Assembly: GCF_900078395.1 (NCBI RefSeq)
Contig: NZ_FKLA01000008.1
Location: 62,001-126,000 of the forward strand
Source of the DNA: Anaerotruncus rubiinfantis
GTDB taxonomy: Bacteria > Bacillota > Clostridia > Oscillospirales > Ruminococcaceae
DNA: 64,000 nucleotides
Direction of reading: 5' to 3'
The translations under genes and the position numbers were made by a program. Below, one piece after another: positions 16,228 through 26,299 of the stretch (position 1 is its first letter; the number at the start of each line of letters is the position of its first letter). Below the pieces are notes generated by a model. The model ran no database searches. It had not been told where the DNA came from and was given only the letters and a program-made list of their open reading frames with translations.

Positions 16228-18465
16228 ATGGCAAAAACGCCCGGCTACCGCATGAAAAGCCGCATGATCATCGTCCTGGTGGGCATGATTGTATTTGGCT
16301 TTTGCGTGGTTTTGCACCAGCTTTTTAAATTGCAGATCATCGAAGGCGACGCGCTCCAGAACGCGGCGCTCCAGCAGCAGCTGCGGTCACAGGAGATCGG
16401 CGCGAAGCGCGGCGCGATCTACGACGCAAACGGCAAGACCCTTGCGGAGAGCGCGAATGTCTGGACGGTGTGCGTTTCGCCGGCGTCGATTACAAGCGAA
16501 ACGCAGGCGGATGCGATTGTCGATGGCATGACCAAGATTCTGGGCCTCGATGAGGAATATGTCCGCAAAAAGATTTCTAATAAAAAAAGCTATTACGAAC
16601 GCATCAAGACCAAGGTGGAAAAGCCCGAGGCGGACGCGATCACCAAGTATGTGCAGGAGAACGGCATCGGCGGCGTTTCGCTTGAGGTGGATACCCGACG
16701 TTATTACCCCTATGGGAATTTTGCCGCTACCGTGCTCGGATTCACCAATAAGGAGAATAAAGGCGGTGCCGGGCTGGAATCTTATTACGAGAAAACCCTG
16801 GCCGGTACGCCTGGCCGCACCGTTTCACTCCGGAACGCGGGCGGCGTTTCGATGTCGCTGCAGTATGAGCAGGTCTATGACCCGCAGGACGGAAATTCGC
16901 TCGTGCTGACCATCGACGAGACGATCCAGCATTACCTCGAAAAGAACCTGGAGATCGCGGTGCAGGAGCATAAGGTGGAGGAGCGCGCGGTCGGAATCGT
17001 GATGGATGTCAAAACCGGCGCCATCCTGGGGATGGCGACCAAACCGGATTTTGATCCGAACGACGCCTATGCCATCTTCGACCAGGCGGCGCTGGAGGAG
17101 CTTGAAGAGCTCAATACGGTTGAAACCAAGGAGCAATACAAGAAGGCGGTTGGGGACGCGCAGTTCGCCCAGTGGCGCAACAAGGCCATCTCAGACCCGT
17201 ATGAGCCGGGGTCGGTCTTTAAGATCATCACCGCGGCGGGTGCGCTCGAATCCGGGACTTCAAATGCGAACAGCACCTTCTACTGCCCGGGATATAAAGA
17301 AGTTGCGGGCCGCCGGATCGACTGCTGGATTTCCAGCCGCGGCGAAGGACACGGCCAGCAAAATTTTGTGGAAGCGGTCAAAAATTCCTGTAACCCCGCT
17401 TTCATTGAGATTGGACAAAAGATGGGCGTGACCCGGTTCTCGGACTATTTTGCGAATTTCGGACTCACCGAAGGCACTGGCATTGACCTGCCCGGCGAGG
17501 CGAACAGCATTTACTATCCGGCTAACAAGATGGGCATCGCGGAGCTTTCATCCGCGTCGTTTGGGCAGACCTTCAAGGTCACCCCAATTCAGCTGATTAC
17601 GGCGGCTTCGGCTGCCATCAACGGCGGCAAACTCATGCAGCCGTATGTGGTCAAACAGGTGATCGACAGCCAGGGCAACGTCGTCTCCACCACCGAGCCG
17701 ACCGTCAAGCGGCAGGTCATCTCGGAGGACATTTCGAAGGAACTCTGCCTGATGCTGGAACAGGTTGTTACCGAAGGCTCCGGTAAACAGGCCCGTATCC
17801 CCGGTTACCGGGTGGGCGGAAAAACCGGCACCTCCGAAAAGATCGACTTGGAAAACCAGACTGGAAAAAAGAAAAATATCCTTTCATTTTTGGGCTTCGC
17901 GCCGGTGGACGACCCGCAGATTGCCTGCCTTGTGCTGCTTGACGAACCCGATCTTATCAATGCGTACGGTTCGACCGTTGCGGCGCCGGTTGTCGGTTCC
18001 ATTCTGGCGGATGTGCTGCCATATGTCGGTATCGAGCCGCAGTACACCCAGGAGGAACTGGAGAACGTTGCTACCCAGACCCCGAATGTAACCAATCTTG
18101 ACATCCACGACGCGGAATCGGTCCTGCGTATCGCGGGCCTCAAATTCCAGACCATCGGCAGCGGAACGACCGTTGTGCGGCAGGTGCCCGGCATTATGGA
18201 AGCGATCCCGAAGGATGGCAAAGTCATGCTCTATACCGAGGAGGAATCCGAAGAGGGCGATGTGACGGTGCCGGATGTCGTGGGCCTGAGCGGGGCGGCG
18301 GCCAACAAGGCGATCGTCGACGCGGGGCTCAACTTCGCGGCCAGCGGGACCGGAATCGAAGGCTCGGTGAGTGTGGCGGCGTCCCAGACCCCGGCGGCGG
18401 GAGAACTGGTCGCCAAGGGTACGGTCGTCACCGTCGAGTTTATTGACAAATCCCTGGGTGGATGA
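16228..18465 (+). CDS. Class B penicillin-binding protein with PASTA domains (FtsI/SpoVD type)
   Basis: The 745-residue transpeptidase cross-links septal peptidoglycan. It has a short cytoplasmic head, one membrane helix (IIVLVGMIVFGFCVVLH), a pedestal domain, and a transpeptidase domain with active-site SVFK (near residue 329), SCN (near 387) and KTGT (near 531). Two PASTA-like repeats occupy the last ~130 residues (VTVPDVVGLSGAAANKAIVDAGL). PASTA tails are typical of SpoVD and Gram-positive Pbp2x. I chose ATG 16228 (MAKTPGYRMKSRM); its ribosome site is weak (AGAAAGAA). Whether it is the vegetative or the spore enzyme cannot be read from sequence. Confidence 0.92.
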   Translation: MAKTPGYRMKSRMIIVLVGMIVFGFCVVLHQLFKLQIIEGDALQNAALQQQLRSQEIGAKRGAIYDANGKTLAESANVWTVCVSPASITSETQADAIVDGMTKILGLDEEYVRKKISNKKSYYERIKTKVEKPEADAITKYVQENGIGGVSLEVDTRRYYPYGNFAATVLGFTNKENKGGAGLESYYEKTLAGTPGRTVSLRNAGGVSMSLQYEQVYDPQDGNSLVLTIDETIQHYLEKNLEIAVQEHKVEERAVGIVMDVKTGAILGMATKPDFDPNDAYAIFDQAALEELEELNTVETKEQYKKAVGDAQFAQWRNKAISDPYEPGSVFKIITAAGALESGTSNANSTFYCPGYKEVAGRRIDCWISSRGEGHGQQNFVEAVKNSCNPAFIEIGQKMGVTRFSDYFANFGLTEGTGIDLPGEANSIYYPANKMGIAELSSASFGQTFKVTPIQLITAASAAINGGKLMQPYVVKQVIDSQGNVVSTTEPTVKRQVISEDISKELCLMLEQVVTEGSGKQARIPGYRVGGKTGTSEKIDLENQTGKKKNILSFLGFAPVDDPQIACLVLLDEPDLINAYGSTVAAPVVGSILADVLPYVGIEPQYTQEELENVATQTPNVTNLDIHDAESVLRIAGLKFQTIGSGTTVVRQVPGIMEAIPKDGKVMLYTEEESEEGDVTVPDVVGLSGAAANKAIVDAGLNFAASGTGIEGSVSVAASQTPAAGELVAKGTVVTVEFIDKSLGG

Positions 18466-18506
18466 AGAGAAGCCCGGCGCGTAAATAAATACGGGAGGCG
18501 ATATGA

Positions 18507-19952
18507 ATGCGTTTATCCGTGCTGCTGCAGGGGCTTGACTATGTGGGCCAGCTCCAGGACTGTGAAATCAGCGGCGTGACAGCCGATTCCAGACAGATTG
18601 AAAAAGGGAATCTTTTTATCTGCATCAAAGGCGGCAAATTCGACGGCCACGACCATGCGGTCGAAGCGCTTGCCGCCGGTGCGGCAGCGGTTGTCGTACA
18701 GCGGGACCTGGGCCTCGAAAACCAGGTGATTGTCCCGGACAGCCGCTATGCCTATGGGGCAATCTGCGGGAACTGGTATGGGAATCCCGCGCAAAAACTC
18801 ACGCTGATCGGTGTGACCGGGACCAACGGCAAGACGACAGTTACCAACATGTTAAAGCACATCCTTGAATCCGCGGGCAAAAAGGTGGGGCTCATCGGCA
18901 CCATTCAAAATGAGATCGCGGACATCACTCTGCCCGCCAAACACACCACTCCCGATCCGCTCGCACTGCACAGCATGCTCGACCGGATGGTCCGGGCAGG
19001 CTGCGACTGTGTTGTAATGGAGTGCTCTTCCCATGCGCTCGACCAGAAACGGCTGGCGGGACTGCACTATAAAGTAGCGATTTTCACCAACCTCACGCAG
19101 GACCACCTCGACTACCATCATGACATGGAGAACTACTACCACGCGAAGAAGAAGCTCTTCTCGCTGTGTGATACGGCTGTCGTAAATCTGGACGACGCCT
19201 ATGGCGCGCGGCTATTTGAAGAGATCGGCTGTGACAAGATTTCTTTCTCAGCCGGCAACGACGCCGCGGATTACACCGCAAAGAACATCGAATCCTTCCC
19301 GGACTGCAGCAAATTCATGCTGGTGGGCGGGGAAAAACTCGCGCGGGTCAAACTGCCGATCCCCGGGGATTTTTCGGTTTCCAACGCGCTGGCCGCCGGG
19401 GTCGCGTGTCTGCCGCTGGGGCTCAGCCTCGATGAGGTGGCAAACGGCCTTTGCACCTGCCGCGGTGTGGTTGGGCGGATTGAAGTGCTTCCTGTCGGGC
19501 TGCCGTTCACGATCATCCGTGACTATGCGCACAGCCCGGATGGTCTTGAGAAGATTATTACCACTATGAAGAAGTTTGCAAAGGGCCGGGTGGTGACCCT
19601 GTTTGGCTGCGCGGGCAACCGCGACCGCACCAAGCGGAAGATCATGGCGGATATTGTTGCGTCGCTCTCGGATTTCGTGATCCTCACGTCGGATAACCCG
19701 CGCGATGAGGATGAGATGCAGATCATCGGGGACGCGATGCCTGGGCTCGACGCCCATCCGGATACGCCCCATGAGATCATACCCGACCGTTACAAAGCGA
19801 TCGAATGGGCGCTCGACAACTGCCGCCCGGACGACATCCTGATCCTGGCGGGAAAGGGCCATGAGGACTACCAGGTGCTGCACGGCGAGACGATCTGCTT
19901 CGATGAAAAGAAGATCGTCGCGGAGATCCTGGAACGAAAACGAAAGGGGTAA
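18507..19952 (+). CDS. murE: UDP-N-acetylmuramyl-tripeptide synthetase (meso-DAP adding)
   Basis: The 481-residue ligase adds the third stem residue to UDP-MurNAc-L-Ala-D-Glu. The ATP loop is GVTGTNGKTTVTNM, and MECSSHALDQKRL is diagnostic for MurE. The specificity motif is DNPR (LTSDNPRDEDE), which selects meso-diaminopimelate, not lysine. Start ATG 18507 follows GGGAGG. It follows the PBP gene by about 40 bases and precedes murF by six. Confidence 0.96.
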   Translation: MRLSVLLQGLDYVGQLQDCEISGVTADSRQIEKGNLFICIKGGKFDGHDHAVEALAAGAAAVVVQRDLGLENQVIVPDSRYAYGAICGNWYGNPAQKLTLIGVTGTNGKTTVTNMLKHILESAGKKVGLIGTIQNEIADITLPAKHTTPDPLALHSMLDRMVRAGCDCVVMECSSHALDQKRLAGLHYKVAIFTNLTQDHLDYHHDMENYYHAKKKLFSLCDTAVVNLDDAYGARLFEEIGCDKISFSAGNDAADYTAKNIESFPDCSKFMLVGGEKLARVKLPIPGDFSVSNALAAGVACLPLGLSLDEVANGLCTCRGVVGRIEVLPVGLPFTIIRDYAHSPDGLEKIITTMKKFAKGRVVTLFGCAGNRDRTKRKIMADIVASLSDFVILTSDNPRDEDEMQIIGDAMPGLDAHPDTPHEIIPDRYKAIEWALDNCRPDDILILAGKGHEDYQVLHGETICFDEKKIVAEILERKRKG

Positions 19953-19958
19953 TCCCCA

Positions 19959-21350
19959 TTGGAAGCTATGACCATGCGGCAGATTGCCGCAGCAATCGGT
20001 GCCCTAGGCGAATGGGACGGGGTGATTACCGATCTCTCGACCGATTCGCGCGACCTGCCGGAGGGCTGCCTTTTTGTAGCGCTCACGGGTGAACGTTTTA
20101 ACGGCCACGATTATATCACGCAGGCGCTCGCGGGCGGCGCGGCCTATGCTGTCGCGCACGAGCGCCGGGATTATGGCAGTGACCGCGTGCTCTATGTGGA
20201 GGATACCGAGAAGGCCCTCATGGCCATTGGCCGCGCCTACCGTGCGATGTTTTCCGTGCGGTGTGTCGGGATCACCGGCAGTGTGGGAAAAACGACGACC
20301 AAGGACATGGTCGCGGCGGTGATCGCGGCGGGCTACAAGACCCTTAAGACGGCAGGCAACTTCAACAATGAGATTGGCCTGCCGAAAACCCTGCTTGGGC
20401 TCGACCGCAGCTATGAGGCGGCAGTCATCGAGATGGGCATGCAGGGAATGGGAGAAATTGAGGCGCTCGCGGCGGTGGCCCAGCCGACCGTCGGGATCAT
20501 CACCAACATCGGCGTGAGCCACATCGAACAGCTCGGCAGCCGGGAGAATATCTGCAAAGCAAAGCTCGAACTTGCGGGGGCGCTGCCGGACGGCGCGCCG
20601 CTCATCCTCTGCGGGGACGACGATCTGCTCTCCCAGGTAAAAATCCCCCGGCTTGATCTGCGGTTTTACGGCATTGAGAATCCCGCCTGCGATTACACCG
20701 CCCGCGATATCCGCGCGGATTCGACCGAAACCGCGTTCATTCTGTGTTATAACGGTAAGGAACTGCCTGTACGCATCCCGTGCGTCGGGCGGCACAACGT
20801 CTTAAACGCGCTGGCGGCGTTCGCCGCCGGGCACGCGCTCGATATCCCTCTGGAAGACTGCGCGGCGGCTCTGCAAAATTATGCGCCATCCGGTATGCGC
20901 CAAAAGATCGTGGCGTGGAAGGGCTGCACAGTGGTGGAGGACTGCTACAACGCCTCGCCCGACTCGATGCGCGCCGCTTTGCAAACGCTTGGAGCCTATC
21001 CCTGTGAAGGCAGGCGGATCGCCGTGCTGGGAGACATGCTGGAACTTGGAGAGATCTCCGAGGCGGCTCATATCGGGATCGGCCGCTGTGCGGAAGAAAA
21101 TGGAATCGATCTCCTGCTTGCGTACGGACCGCTGGCGCGGTATTATGTGGAAGGCGCCAAAGCGGCCGGCGGGAAGATCGACGCCCGCCATTTTGAAACA
21201 AAAGGCGCGTTGCTTGACGCGCTCATGCAAAAGCTCGGGGCCGGGGCGGTCATCTGGTTCAAAGCAAGCCATGGAATGCATTTTGAGGAGCTTCTGCAAG
21301 GACTGTACAGTGAGGAGAACGACAAAATATGCAAAACACAACCGTGTTGA
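19959..21350 (+). CDS. murF: UDP-MurNAc-tripeptide:D-Ala-D-Ala ligase
   Basis: The 463-residue ligase adds D-Ala-D-Ala to the tripeptide precursor. It has the N-terminal substrate domain (DSRDLPEGCLFVALTGERFNGH), the P-loop GITGSVGKTTTKDM, AGNFNNEIGLPKTLL (typical of MurF) and the C-terminal DCYNASPDSMRAAL. Start is uncertain among TTG 19959, ATG 19968 and ATG 19974. The 3' end overlaps mraY by 22 bases. Confidence 0.95.
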   Translation: MEAMTMRQIAAAIGALGEWDGVITDLSTDSRDLPEGCLFVALTGERFNGHDYITQALAGGAAYAVAHERRDYGSDRVLYVEDTEKALMAIGRAYRAMFSVRCVGITGSVGKTTTKDMVAAVIAAGYKTLKTAGNFNNEIGLPKTLLGLDRSYEAAVIEMGMQGMGEIEALAAVAQPTVGIITNIGVSHIEQLGSRENICKAKLELAGALPDGAPLILCGDDDLLSQVKIPRLDLRFYGIENPACDYTARDIRADSTETAFILCYNGKELPVRIPCVGRHNVLNALAAFAAGHALDIPLEDCAAALQNYAPSGMRQKIVAWKGCTVVEDCYNASPDSMRAALQTLGAYPCEGRRIAVLGDMLELGEISEAAHIGIGRCAEENGIDLLLAYGPLARYYVEGAKAAGGKIDARHFETKGALLDALMQKLGAGAVIWFKASHGMHFEELLQGLYSEENDKICKTQPC

Positions 21351-22339
21351 TACTTACCACCCTGGTCGCGTTTTTTGTTTCGGCCGCGCTGGGGATTGTG
21401 TTGATTCCGTTTCTGCGCAGGCTTAAATATGGCCAGACGATCCTGGACATCGGTCCCGCGTGGCATAAAAAGAAACAGGGAACCCCGACTATGGGCGGCA
21501 TAATGTTCGTAATCGGTGTTACAATAGCTGTTGTGGTTGGCTACGCCACCCTGCTGCTCTCCGACCAGGCAATGCGGATCGATTCGATGGGGACGATCAA
21601 GCTGTTCGCCGGAATGGTGATGGCGCTCGCGTTTGGGGCGGTGGGCTTTCTGGACGACTATATCAAGGTCGTGAAGAAGCGAAACCTCGGACTGACCGCC
21701 CGCCAGAAATACCTGATGCAGCTGATCATCGGGGTGTTTTACCTGTCGATGCTCTACCTTGCGGGCGAACGGTCAACGGTGGTGGTGATCCCGTTTATCG
21801 GGCAGCTTGACCTGGGGCTTCTTTATTACCCGCTTGCAATGATTGTGATCACTGGTTTTGTAAACGCGGTCAATCTGACTGACGGCATCGACGGGCTGGC
21901 TTCCTCGGTCACCTTTGTCTATGCGCTTGTCATGCTGGTGATTTCCGGCGTGCTCAGCTACGCGCAGGCGGGGCTCATGTCCGCGGCGCTCGCGGGCGGA
22001 ACGCTCGGCTTTCTGGTGTGGAACTTCTATCCGGCAAAGGTGTTCATGGGGGACACCGGCTCGCTTTTTCTGGGCGGACTGGTGGTGGCGCTTGCGTTCG
22101 ACGTGGGACTGCCACTGCTGCTCATCCTCACCGGCGTGGTCTACTGGTGCGAAGCCTTTTCGGTCATGCTGCAGGTGACCTACTTCAAGCTGACCCACGG
22201 CAAACGCATCTTCAAAATGAGCCCGATCCATCATCACTTCGAGATGTCGGGCTGGAGTGAGATCAAGATTGTCAGCGCTTTTTCCCTGGTGGCGCTGGCG
22301 GGCGGCATTCTGGCAATTTTTTCGGTAATGCTGCTTTAA
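21329..22339 (+). CDS. mraY: Phospho-N-acetylmuramoyl-pentapeptide-transferase
   Basis: The 336-residue polytopic membrane enzyme moves phospho-MurNAc-pentapeptide to undecaprenyl phosphate (lipid I). Signature stretches are GTPTMGGIMF, the Asp-rich FLDDYIKVVKKRNLGLTARQK, NLTDGIDGLA and the C-terminal KMSPIHHHFEMSGWSE with its three consecutive His. Ten or so hydrophobic segments are evident. It starts inside the end of murF. Confidence 0.97.
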   Translation: MQNTTVLILTTLVAFFVSAALGIVLIPFLRRLKYGQTILDIGPAWHKKKQGTPTMGGIMFVIGVTIAVVVGYATLLLSDQAMRIDSMGTIKLFAGMVMALAFGAVGFLDDYIKVVKKRNLGLTARQKYLMQLIIGVFYLSMLYLAGERSTVVVIPFIGQLDLGLLYYPLAMIVITGFVNAVNLTDGIDGLASSVTFVYALVMLVISGVLSYAQAGLMSAALAGGTLGFLVWNFYPAKVFMGDTGSLFLGGLVVALAFDVGLPLLLILTGVVYWCEAFSVMLQVTYFKLTHGKRIFKMSPIHHHFEMSGWSEIKIVSAFSLVALAGGILAIFSVMLL

Positions 22340-22373
22340 AAACCGGGCTTTAAACTATGAAAGGGGGCGTACG

Positions 22374-23528
22374 ATGGAACGTGCACAGCCGTTTGGCCGG
22401 GCAGGCAAGAAGGCGCGGGTAAAAACCGAAAAGGCCGGGATGGACCTTACCTTTTTGATTCTGGTCCTGCTGCTGCTTTCGATCGGGCTGATCATGCTGT
22501 TTTCAGCGAGCTACGCCTATGCATATTACCACGACGGGAACAGCTTCTATTACATTTCCCGCCAGCTCTTTTTCGCAATTGTGGGCGTGATCATGATGCT
22601 GATCATCTCAAGGATCGATTACCATATTCTGCACCGGCTGGCGCTCCCGATCTTCGCGGGCACCATCTTCCTGCTCATCTTCGCGCTTGTTTTTCCATAC
22701 CGGTCAGACGCAAAACGCTGGATCAACCTTGGATTTACCACTTTCCAGCCGTCCGAGCTTGCAAAATTTGCGCTTGTGGTACTGTTTGCCCACCTGATTT
22801 CAATCAACTACGAAAAAATGAAGGACCCGAAATACGGCGTCTGGCCTTTTTTGGGAATCATGGGCGTGATCGCGCTGCTCATGCTGCTTGAGCCGCATCT
22901 GTCCGGCACCATCCTGATCGTTTCGATCGGCATCGTTATGATGTTTGTCGGCGGCACCGATATCAAATGGTTCATGCTGGGCGGAGGCCTGCTCATCGGC
23001 GGCATCATCGTCATGGTCCTCATACCAGGCGTGGTCGAATACGCGGAATCACGATTTATCTACTGGATCAACCCATGGGACGCGCCGCAGGGCGCGGGTT
23101 ACCAGACCATCCAGTCCCTTTACGCGATCGGTTCGGGCGGGCTTATGGGGGTCGGCATCGGCAATTCCCGCCAAAAGCACCTCTATCTGCCGGAACCGCA
23201 GAACGATTTCGTTTTCTCGGTTGTCTGTGAGGAACTTGGTTTCATCGGCGCGGCGATCATCATCCTGATCTTTGTGCTACTTGTCTGGCGCGGCTATGTC
23301 ATTGCGATGCGCTGCCGCGACCGGTTCGGCTCGATGCTCTCGGTTGGACTCACCACCCAGGTCGGCGTGCAGACAATCCTCAATATTGCGGTTGTCAGCA
23401 ATACCGTCCCCAACACCGGCATCAGTTTGCCGTTCTTTTCCTATGGAGGTACGGCGCTGGTTATGTTACTATGTCAGATGGGGGTTATCCTTTCGGTCTC
23501 GCGGCAGTCGAGCATCGAGAAAGAGTAG
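22374..23528 (+). CDS. ftsW: FtsW/RodA/SpoVE family peptidoglycan glycosyltransferase
   Basis: The 384-residue SEDS polymerase has about ten membrane segments after a basic head. Family motifs: AKRWINLGFTTFQPSELAKFALV (near residue 120), the loop GYQTIQSLYAIGSGGLMGVGIGNS with the catalytic region, LPEPQNDFVFSVVCEELGF, and the end NTGISLPFFSYGGTALV. It would act with the PASTA-PBP. Whether it is FtsW or SpoVE is undecided. murD, which often precedes ftsW, is absent here. Confidence 0.93.
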   Translation: MERAQPFGRAGKKARVKTEKAGMDLTFLILVLLLLSIGLIMLFSASYAYAYYHDGNSFYYISRQLFFAIVGVIMMLIISRIDYHILHRLALPIFAGTIFLLIFALVFPYRSDAKRWINLGFTTFQPSELAKFALVVLFAHLISINYEKMKDPKYGVWPFLGIMGVIALLMLLEPHLSGTILIVSIGIVMMFVGGTDIKWFMLGGGLLIGGIIVMVLIPGVVEYAESRFIYWINPWDAPQGAGYQTIQSLYAIGSGGLMGVGIGNSRQKHLYLPEPQNDFVFSVVCEELGFIGAAIIILIFVLLVWRGYVIAMRCRDRFGSMLSVGLTTQVGVQTILNIAVVSNTVPNTGISLPFFSYGGTALVMLLCQMGVILSVSRQSSIEKE

Positions 23529-23618
23529 AACACGCAAAAAGCCTGCGGATTCCTCCACAGGCTTTGGCGCATCCCGATACTGGACGGCAAAACATCAGCA
23601 ATGGAGGGCTTTGACAGC

Positions 23619-24743
23619 ATGAAAATCCTTTTTGCCTGCGGCGGCACGGCGGGACATATCAATCCCGCGATCGCTGTTGCGAACTTTATAAAAGCCCGCC
23701 AGCCAAACGCGGAGATTCTCTTTGCGGGAAACCCAAAGGGGATGGAAGCGCGCCTGGTGCCGAACGCCGGCTTTGATTTCTTCCCGATTGAGATCATGGG
23801 TTTTCAGCGTCAGCTCAACTGGTTCAACATCAAATATAATGTGAAAGCGGTGGGTTGCCTTGCGCTTTCCTGGGGCCGCTCCAAACGGCTGATCCAGCAG
23901 TTTGGCCCGGATATCATTGTGGGGACCGGCGGTTATGTCAGCGGCCCGATTCTGCGCGAGGGCGCGAGGCTCGGGATTAAAACGGTCACGCATGAATCAA
24001 ACGCGTTCCCCGGCGTGACGACAAAAATCCTTGCCCGCACCGCGGACAAGGTGCTCATCTCGGTGGAGGAGGCCAAACGTTTCCTACCAGCGGGCCGTGA
24101 ATATATCGTCACTGGAAATCCGGTGCGCGAACAGATCATCTTTGCAAACCGCGAAAAGGCGCGGCAAAAGCTTGGCTTGCGGGAAGGGCAGATCTGCCTC
24201 GTGTCCTTTGGAGGAAGCCTTGGCGCGCGGCGTGTGAACGAAGCGGTCGCCGGGCTGATGGCCTGGGAACAGCACCGCGGCGGCATCTACCATATCCATG
24301 CGACCGGTTCTTATGAAAAAGACCGCTTCCCGCAGCTGCTCGAGGCCGCGGGCGTCGATGCGAAAGCCCCCGGGCTGGATGTGCGCGAATATATTAACGA
24401 CATGCCTGACTGCCTGGCGGCGGCGGACCTGGTCATCTCCCGGTCAGGAGCGATGACCCTGACCGAGCTTGAAGCGAGCGGCACCGCGTCGGTGCTCATC
24501 CCGTCTCCCAATGTGGCGGAAAACCATCAGTATCACAACGCGATGGTGCTTTCAGAGCACGACGCGGCTGTGGTGATCGAGGAGAAAGATCTCACCCCAA
24601 AACTTCTGCGCGATACAGTGGAATCCCTCTGCGCTGACCCGGCCACTCTCCGGCGGCTGGGGAAAAACGCGCAGTCCATGGCAATTATCGACGCGAACGA
24701 ACGCATTTATCAGGAGATTACGGGGCTGCTTTCCAAGCCCTGA
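23619..24743 (+). CDS. murG: UDP-GlcNAc:lipid I GlcNAc-transferase
   Basis: The 374-residue enzyme makes lipid II. It opens with the first Gly-rich loop, FACGGTAGHINPAIAVA, then AGNPKGMEARLV; the C-terminal domain has the conserved SFGGSLGARRVNEAV and SRSGAMTLTELEASGTASVLIPSP, and AENHQYHNA. Start ATG 23619 follows GGAGGG. A weak hairpin (AAAGCCTG/CAGGCTTT) lies in the 90-base gap after ftsW. Confidence 0.96.
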   Translation: MKILFACGGTAGHINPAIAVANFIKARQPNAEILFAGNPKGMEARLVPNAGFDFFPIEIMGFQRQLNWFNIKYNVKAVGCLALSWGRSKRLIQQFGPDIIVGTGGYVSGPILREGARLGIKTVTHESNAFPGVTTKILARTADKVLISVEEAKRFLPAGREYIVTGNPVREQIIFANREKARQKLGLREGQICLVSFGGSLGARRVNEAVAGLMAWEQHRGGIYHIHATGSYEKDRFPQLLEAAGVDAKAPGLDVREYINDMPDCLAAADLVISRSGAMTLTELEASGTASVLIPSPNVAENHQYHNAMVLSEHDAAVVIEEKDLTPKLLRDTVESLCADPATLRRLGKNAQSMAIIDANERIYQEITGLLSKP

Positions 24744-24768
24744 AAGCCGTTTTTTCAAAAAATGAGAC

Positions 24769-24791
24769 CGTCCCGCCGCGCTGCGGCGGGA
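24769..24791. other. GC-rich hairpin in the murG-murA gap
   Basis: GTCCCGCCGC-gct-GCGGCGGGAC, a 10-bp stem with three-base loop and no T-tract. It may attenuate read-through from murG into murA. Nothing else is recognisable in the 142-base gap. Confidence 0.45.
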
Positions 24792-24885
24792 CATACAGGC
24801 GCAAAGCACCCCTTGGCACCCAATTGCATAATATGATTTTGCAAGGGGGTCTCGTACCCTCGTTCTATGCGAAAGGGTGCGTGAA

Positions 24886-26139
24886 ATGGAAAAACTGTTG
24901 ATCGAAGGCGAAAAACGCCTGGAAGGAACCCTGCGGGTGCACGGGGCGAAAAACTCCGCATTACCGATTCTGGCGGCGACGCTGCTGCCGGGCGACTGTG
25001 TCATACATAACTGCCCCCGGCTTACCGACGTCACCGCCGCATGCAATATCCTCGGCGATCTCGGCTGCGACACCCATCGTGAAGGCGACAGTGTCGTTGT
25101 AGGGCCCTGCCGGGACTGTTCCTGCTGCATCCCCGACGAACTGATGCGCATGATGCGCTCGTCCATTGTTTTTCTCGGCGCGATTATCGCGAAGTGCGGC
25201 AAGGCGCGGATTTCCCTGCCGGGCGGATGCGAACTTGGGCCGCGTCCCATCGATCTGCATCTGGCGGCGCTTGAACGGCTCGGAGTCACCATCCGGGAGG
25301 ACCACGGATACCTCGACTGCCGCGTCGAAAACAAACTGCGCGGCGCGAAGATTTCGCTGCCGTTCCCCAGCGTCGGCGCAACCGAAAACATCATGATTGC
25401 CGCCAGTCTGGCCGAAGGCGAAACGATCGTCAAAAACGCGGCGCGCGAACCGGAAATTTCCGACCTCGCGTCCTTCCTCAATGCCTGCGGCGCTCGGATC
25501 CACATCGCCCGCGGCGGCGATGTGCATATTATGGGAGTGCAGAAGCTGCATCCCGCCCATCACCGGGTGATCTCTGACCGGATCGCGGCGGCGACTTACC
25601 TTTCCTGCGCGGCGGTCACCGGTGGTGATGTGACTCTGACCGATGTCTGTTCCGAGCACCTTTCAGCGATTCTGCCCTGTTTTGAGGAGATGGGCTGCGA
25701 CCTCACGGTGCGGCCGGATACGATCCGCATCTGTGCAAAACATCCGCTGCGTGCGCTTGGTTCGGTGCGCACAATGCCGTATCCCGGCTTCCCAACCGAC
25801 GCGCAGCCTCCGCTGGTCGCGCTGGCAGGCGTGGCGGAAGGCACCAGCGTCTTTATTGAAAATATCTTCGAAAACCGCTACAAATATGTCCCGGAACTGC
25901 AGCGCATGGGCGCTGAGATCAAGGTGGAGGGGCGTATCGCGGTGGTGCGGGGCGTGCGGGAACTGCACAGCGCTACCGTCTACTGCACCGACCTGCGCGG
26001 CGGCGCGGCGCTCGCGGTGGCCGCTCTGGCGGCGCAGGGTGAAAGCACGCTCTACCAGATTGAACATATTGACCGCGGCTACGAACAGTTTGAACAGAAC
26101 CTTTCCAATATCGGCGCTTCGATCCGCCGGGAAAGCTGA
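24886..26139 (+). CDS. murA: UDP-N-acetylglucosamine 1-carboxyvinyltransferase
   Basis: The 417-residue enzyme catalyses the first committed step of peptidoglycan synthesis. The fosfomycin-target cysteine is present at residue 115 (LPGGCELGPRPIDLHL). The N-terminus KRLEGTLRVHGAKNSALPILAATLL and the C-terminal RGGAALAVAALAAQGES also match. ATG 24886 has GAAAGGG eight bases upstream. A murA inside the dcw cluster, between murG and divIB, follows a Firmicutes arrangement. Confidence 0.96.
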   Translation: MEKLLIEGEKRLEGTLRVHGAKNSALPILAATLLPGDCVIHNCPRLTDVTAACNILGDLGCDTHREGDSVVVGPCRDCSCCIPDELMRMMRSSIVFLGAIIAKCGKARISLPGGCELGPRPIDLHLAALERLGVTIREDHGYLDCRVENKLRGAKISLPFPSVGATENIMIAASLAEGETIVKNAAREPEISDLASFLNACGARIHIARGGDVHIMGVQKLHPAHHRVISDRIAAATYLSCAAVTGGDVTLTDVCSEHLSAILPCFEEMGCDLTVRPDTIRICAKHPLRALGSVRTMPYPGFPTDAQPPLVALAGVAEGTSVFIENIFENRYKYVPELQRMGAEIKVEGRIAVVRGVRELHSATVYCTDLRGGAALAVAALAAQGESTLYQIEHIDRGYEQFEQNLSNIGASIRRES

Positions 26140-26182
26140 CGGAAAATGAAAACGGAAGTCTAAAAATCCGGAGGAAGTCCCC

Positions 26183-26299
26183 ATGAAGCAAAAGATCCTC
26201 TCATTTGGCTCGCCGCGCCGCGCCGCGCCCGACCGGGCGAAGGCAGCCAGCGGCGCAAACGCCGCCGGACCGGGCGGCAGACGCTCAATTACATATTGA
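26183..26299 (+). CDS. N-terminal fragment of divIB (out of frame with the rest)
   Basis: ATG 26183 has the strong site GGAGGAAG and begins MKQKILSFGSPRR, then runs through a CGCCG repeat (26211-26230) into Ala/Gly-rich sequence and stops at 26297-26299. The alternative frame downstream of the repeat reads RPGEGSQRRKRRRTGRQ and leads into the DivIB membrane helix. Removing exactly one CGCCG unit fuses both frames. Confidence 0.6.
   Translation: MKQKILSFGSPRRAAPDRAKAASGANAAGPGGRRSITY
26211..26230 (+). repeat. CGCCG pentanucleotide repeat at a frame break
   Basis: Three CGCCG units plus CGCCC. Loss of one unit restores the divIB frame (five bases, a shift of one modulo three). Confidence 0.75.

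Noticed and set aside
23539..23566. Hairpin AAAGCCTG/CAGGCTTT after ftsW as a terminator
   Set aside because: The stem is short, the loop is long and no T-tract follows; the operon likely continues into murG.
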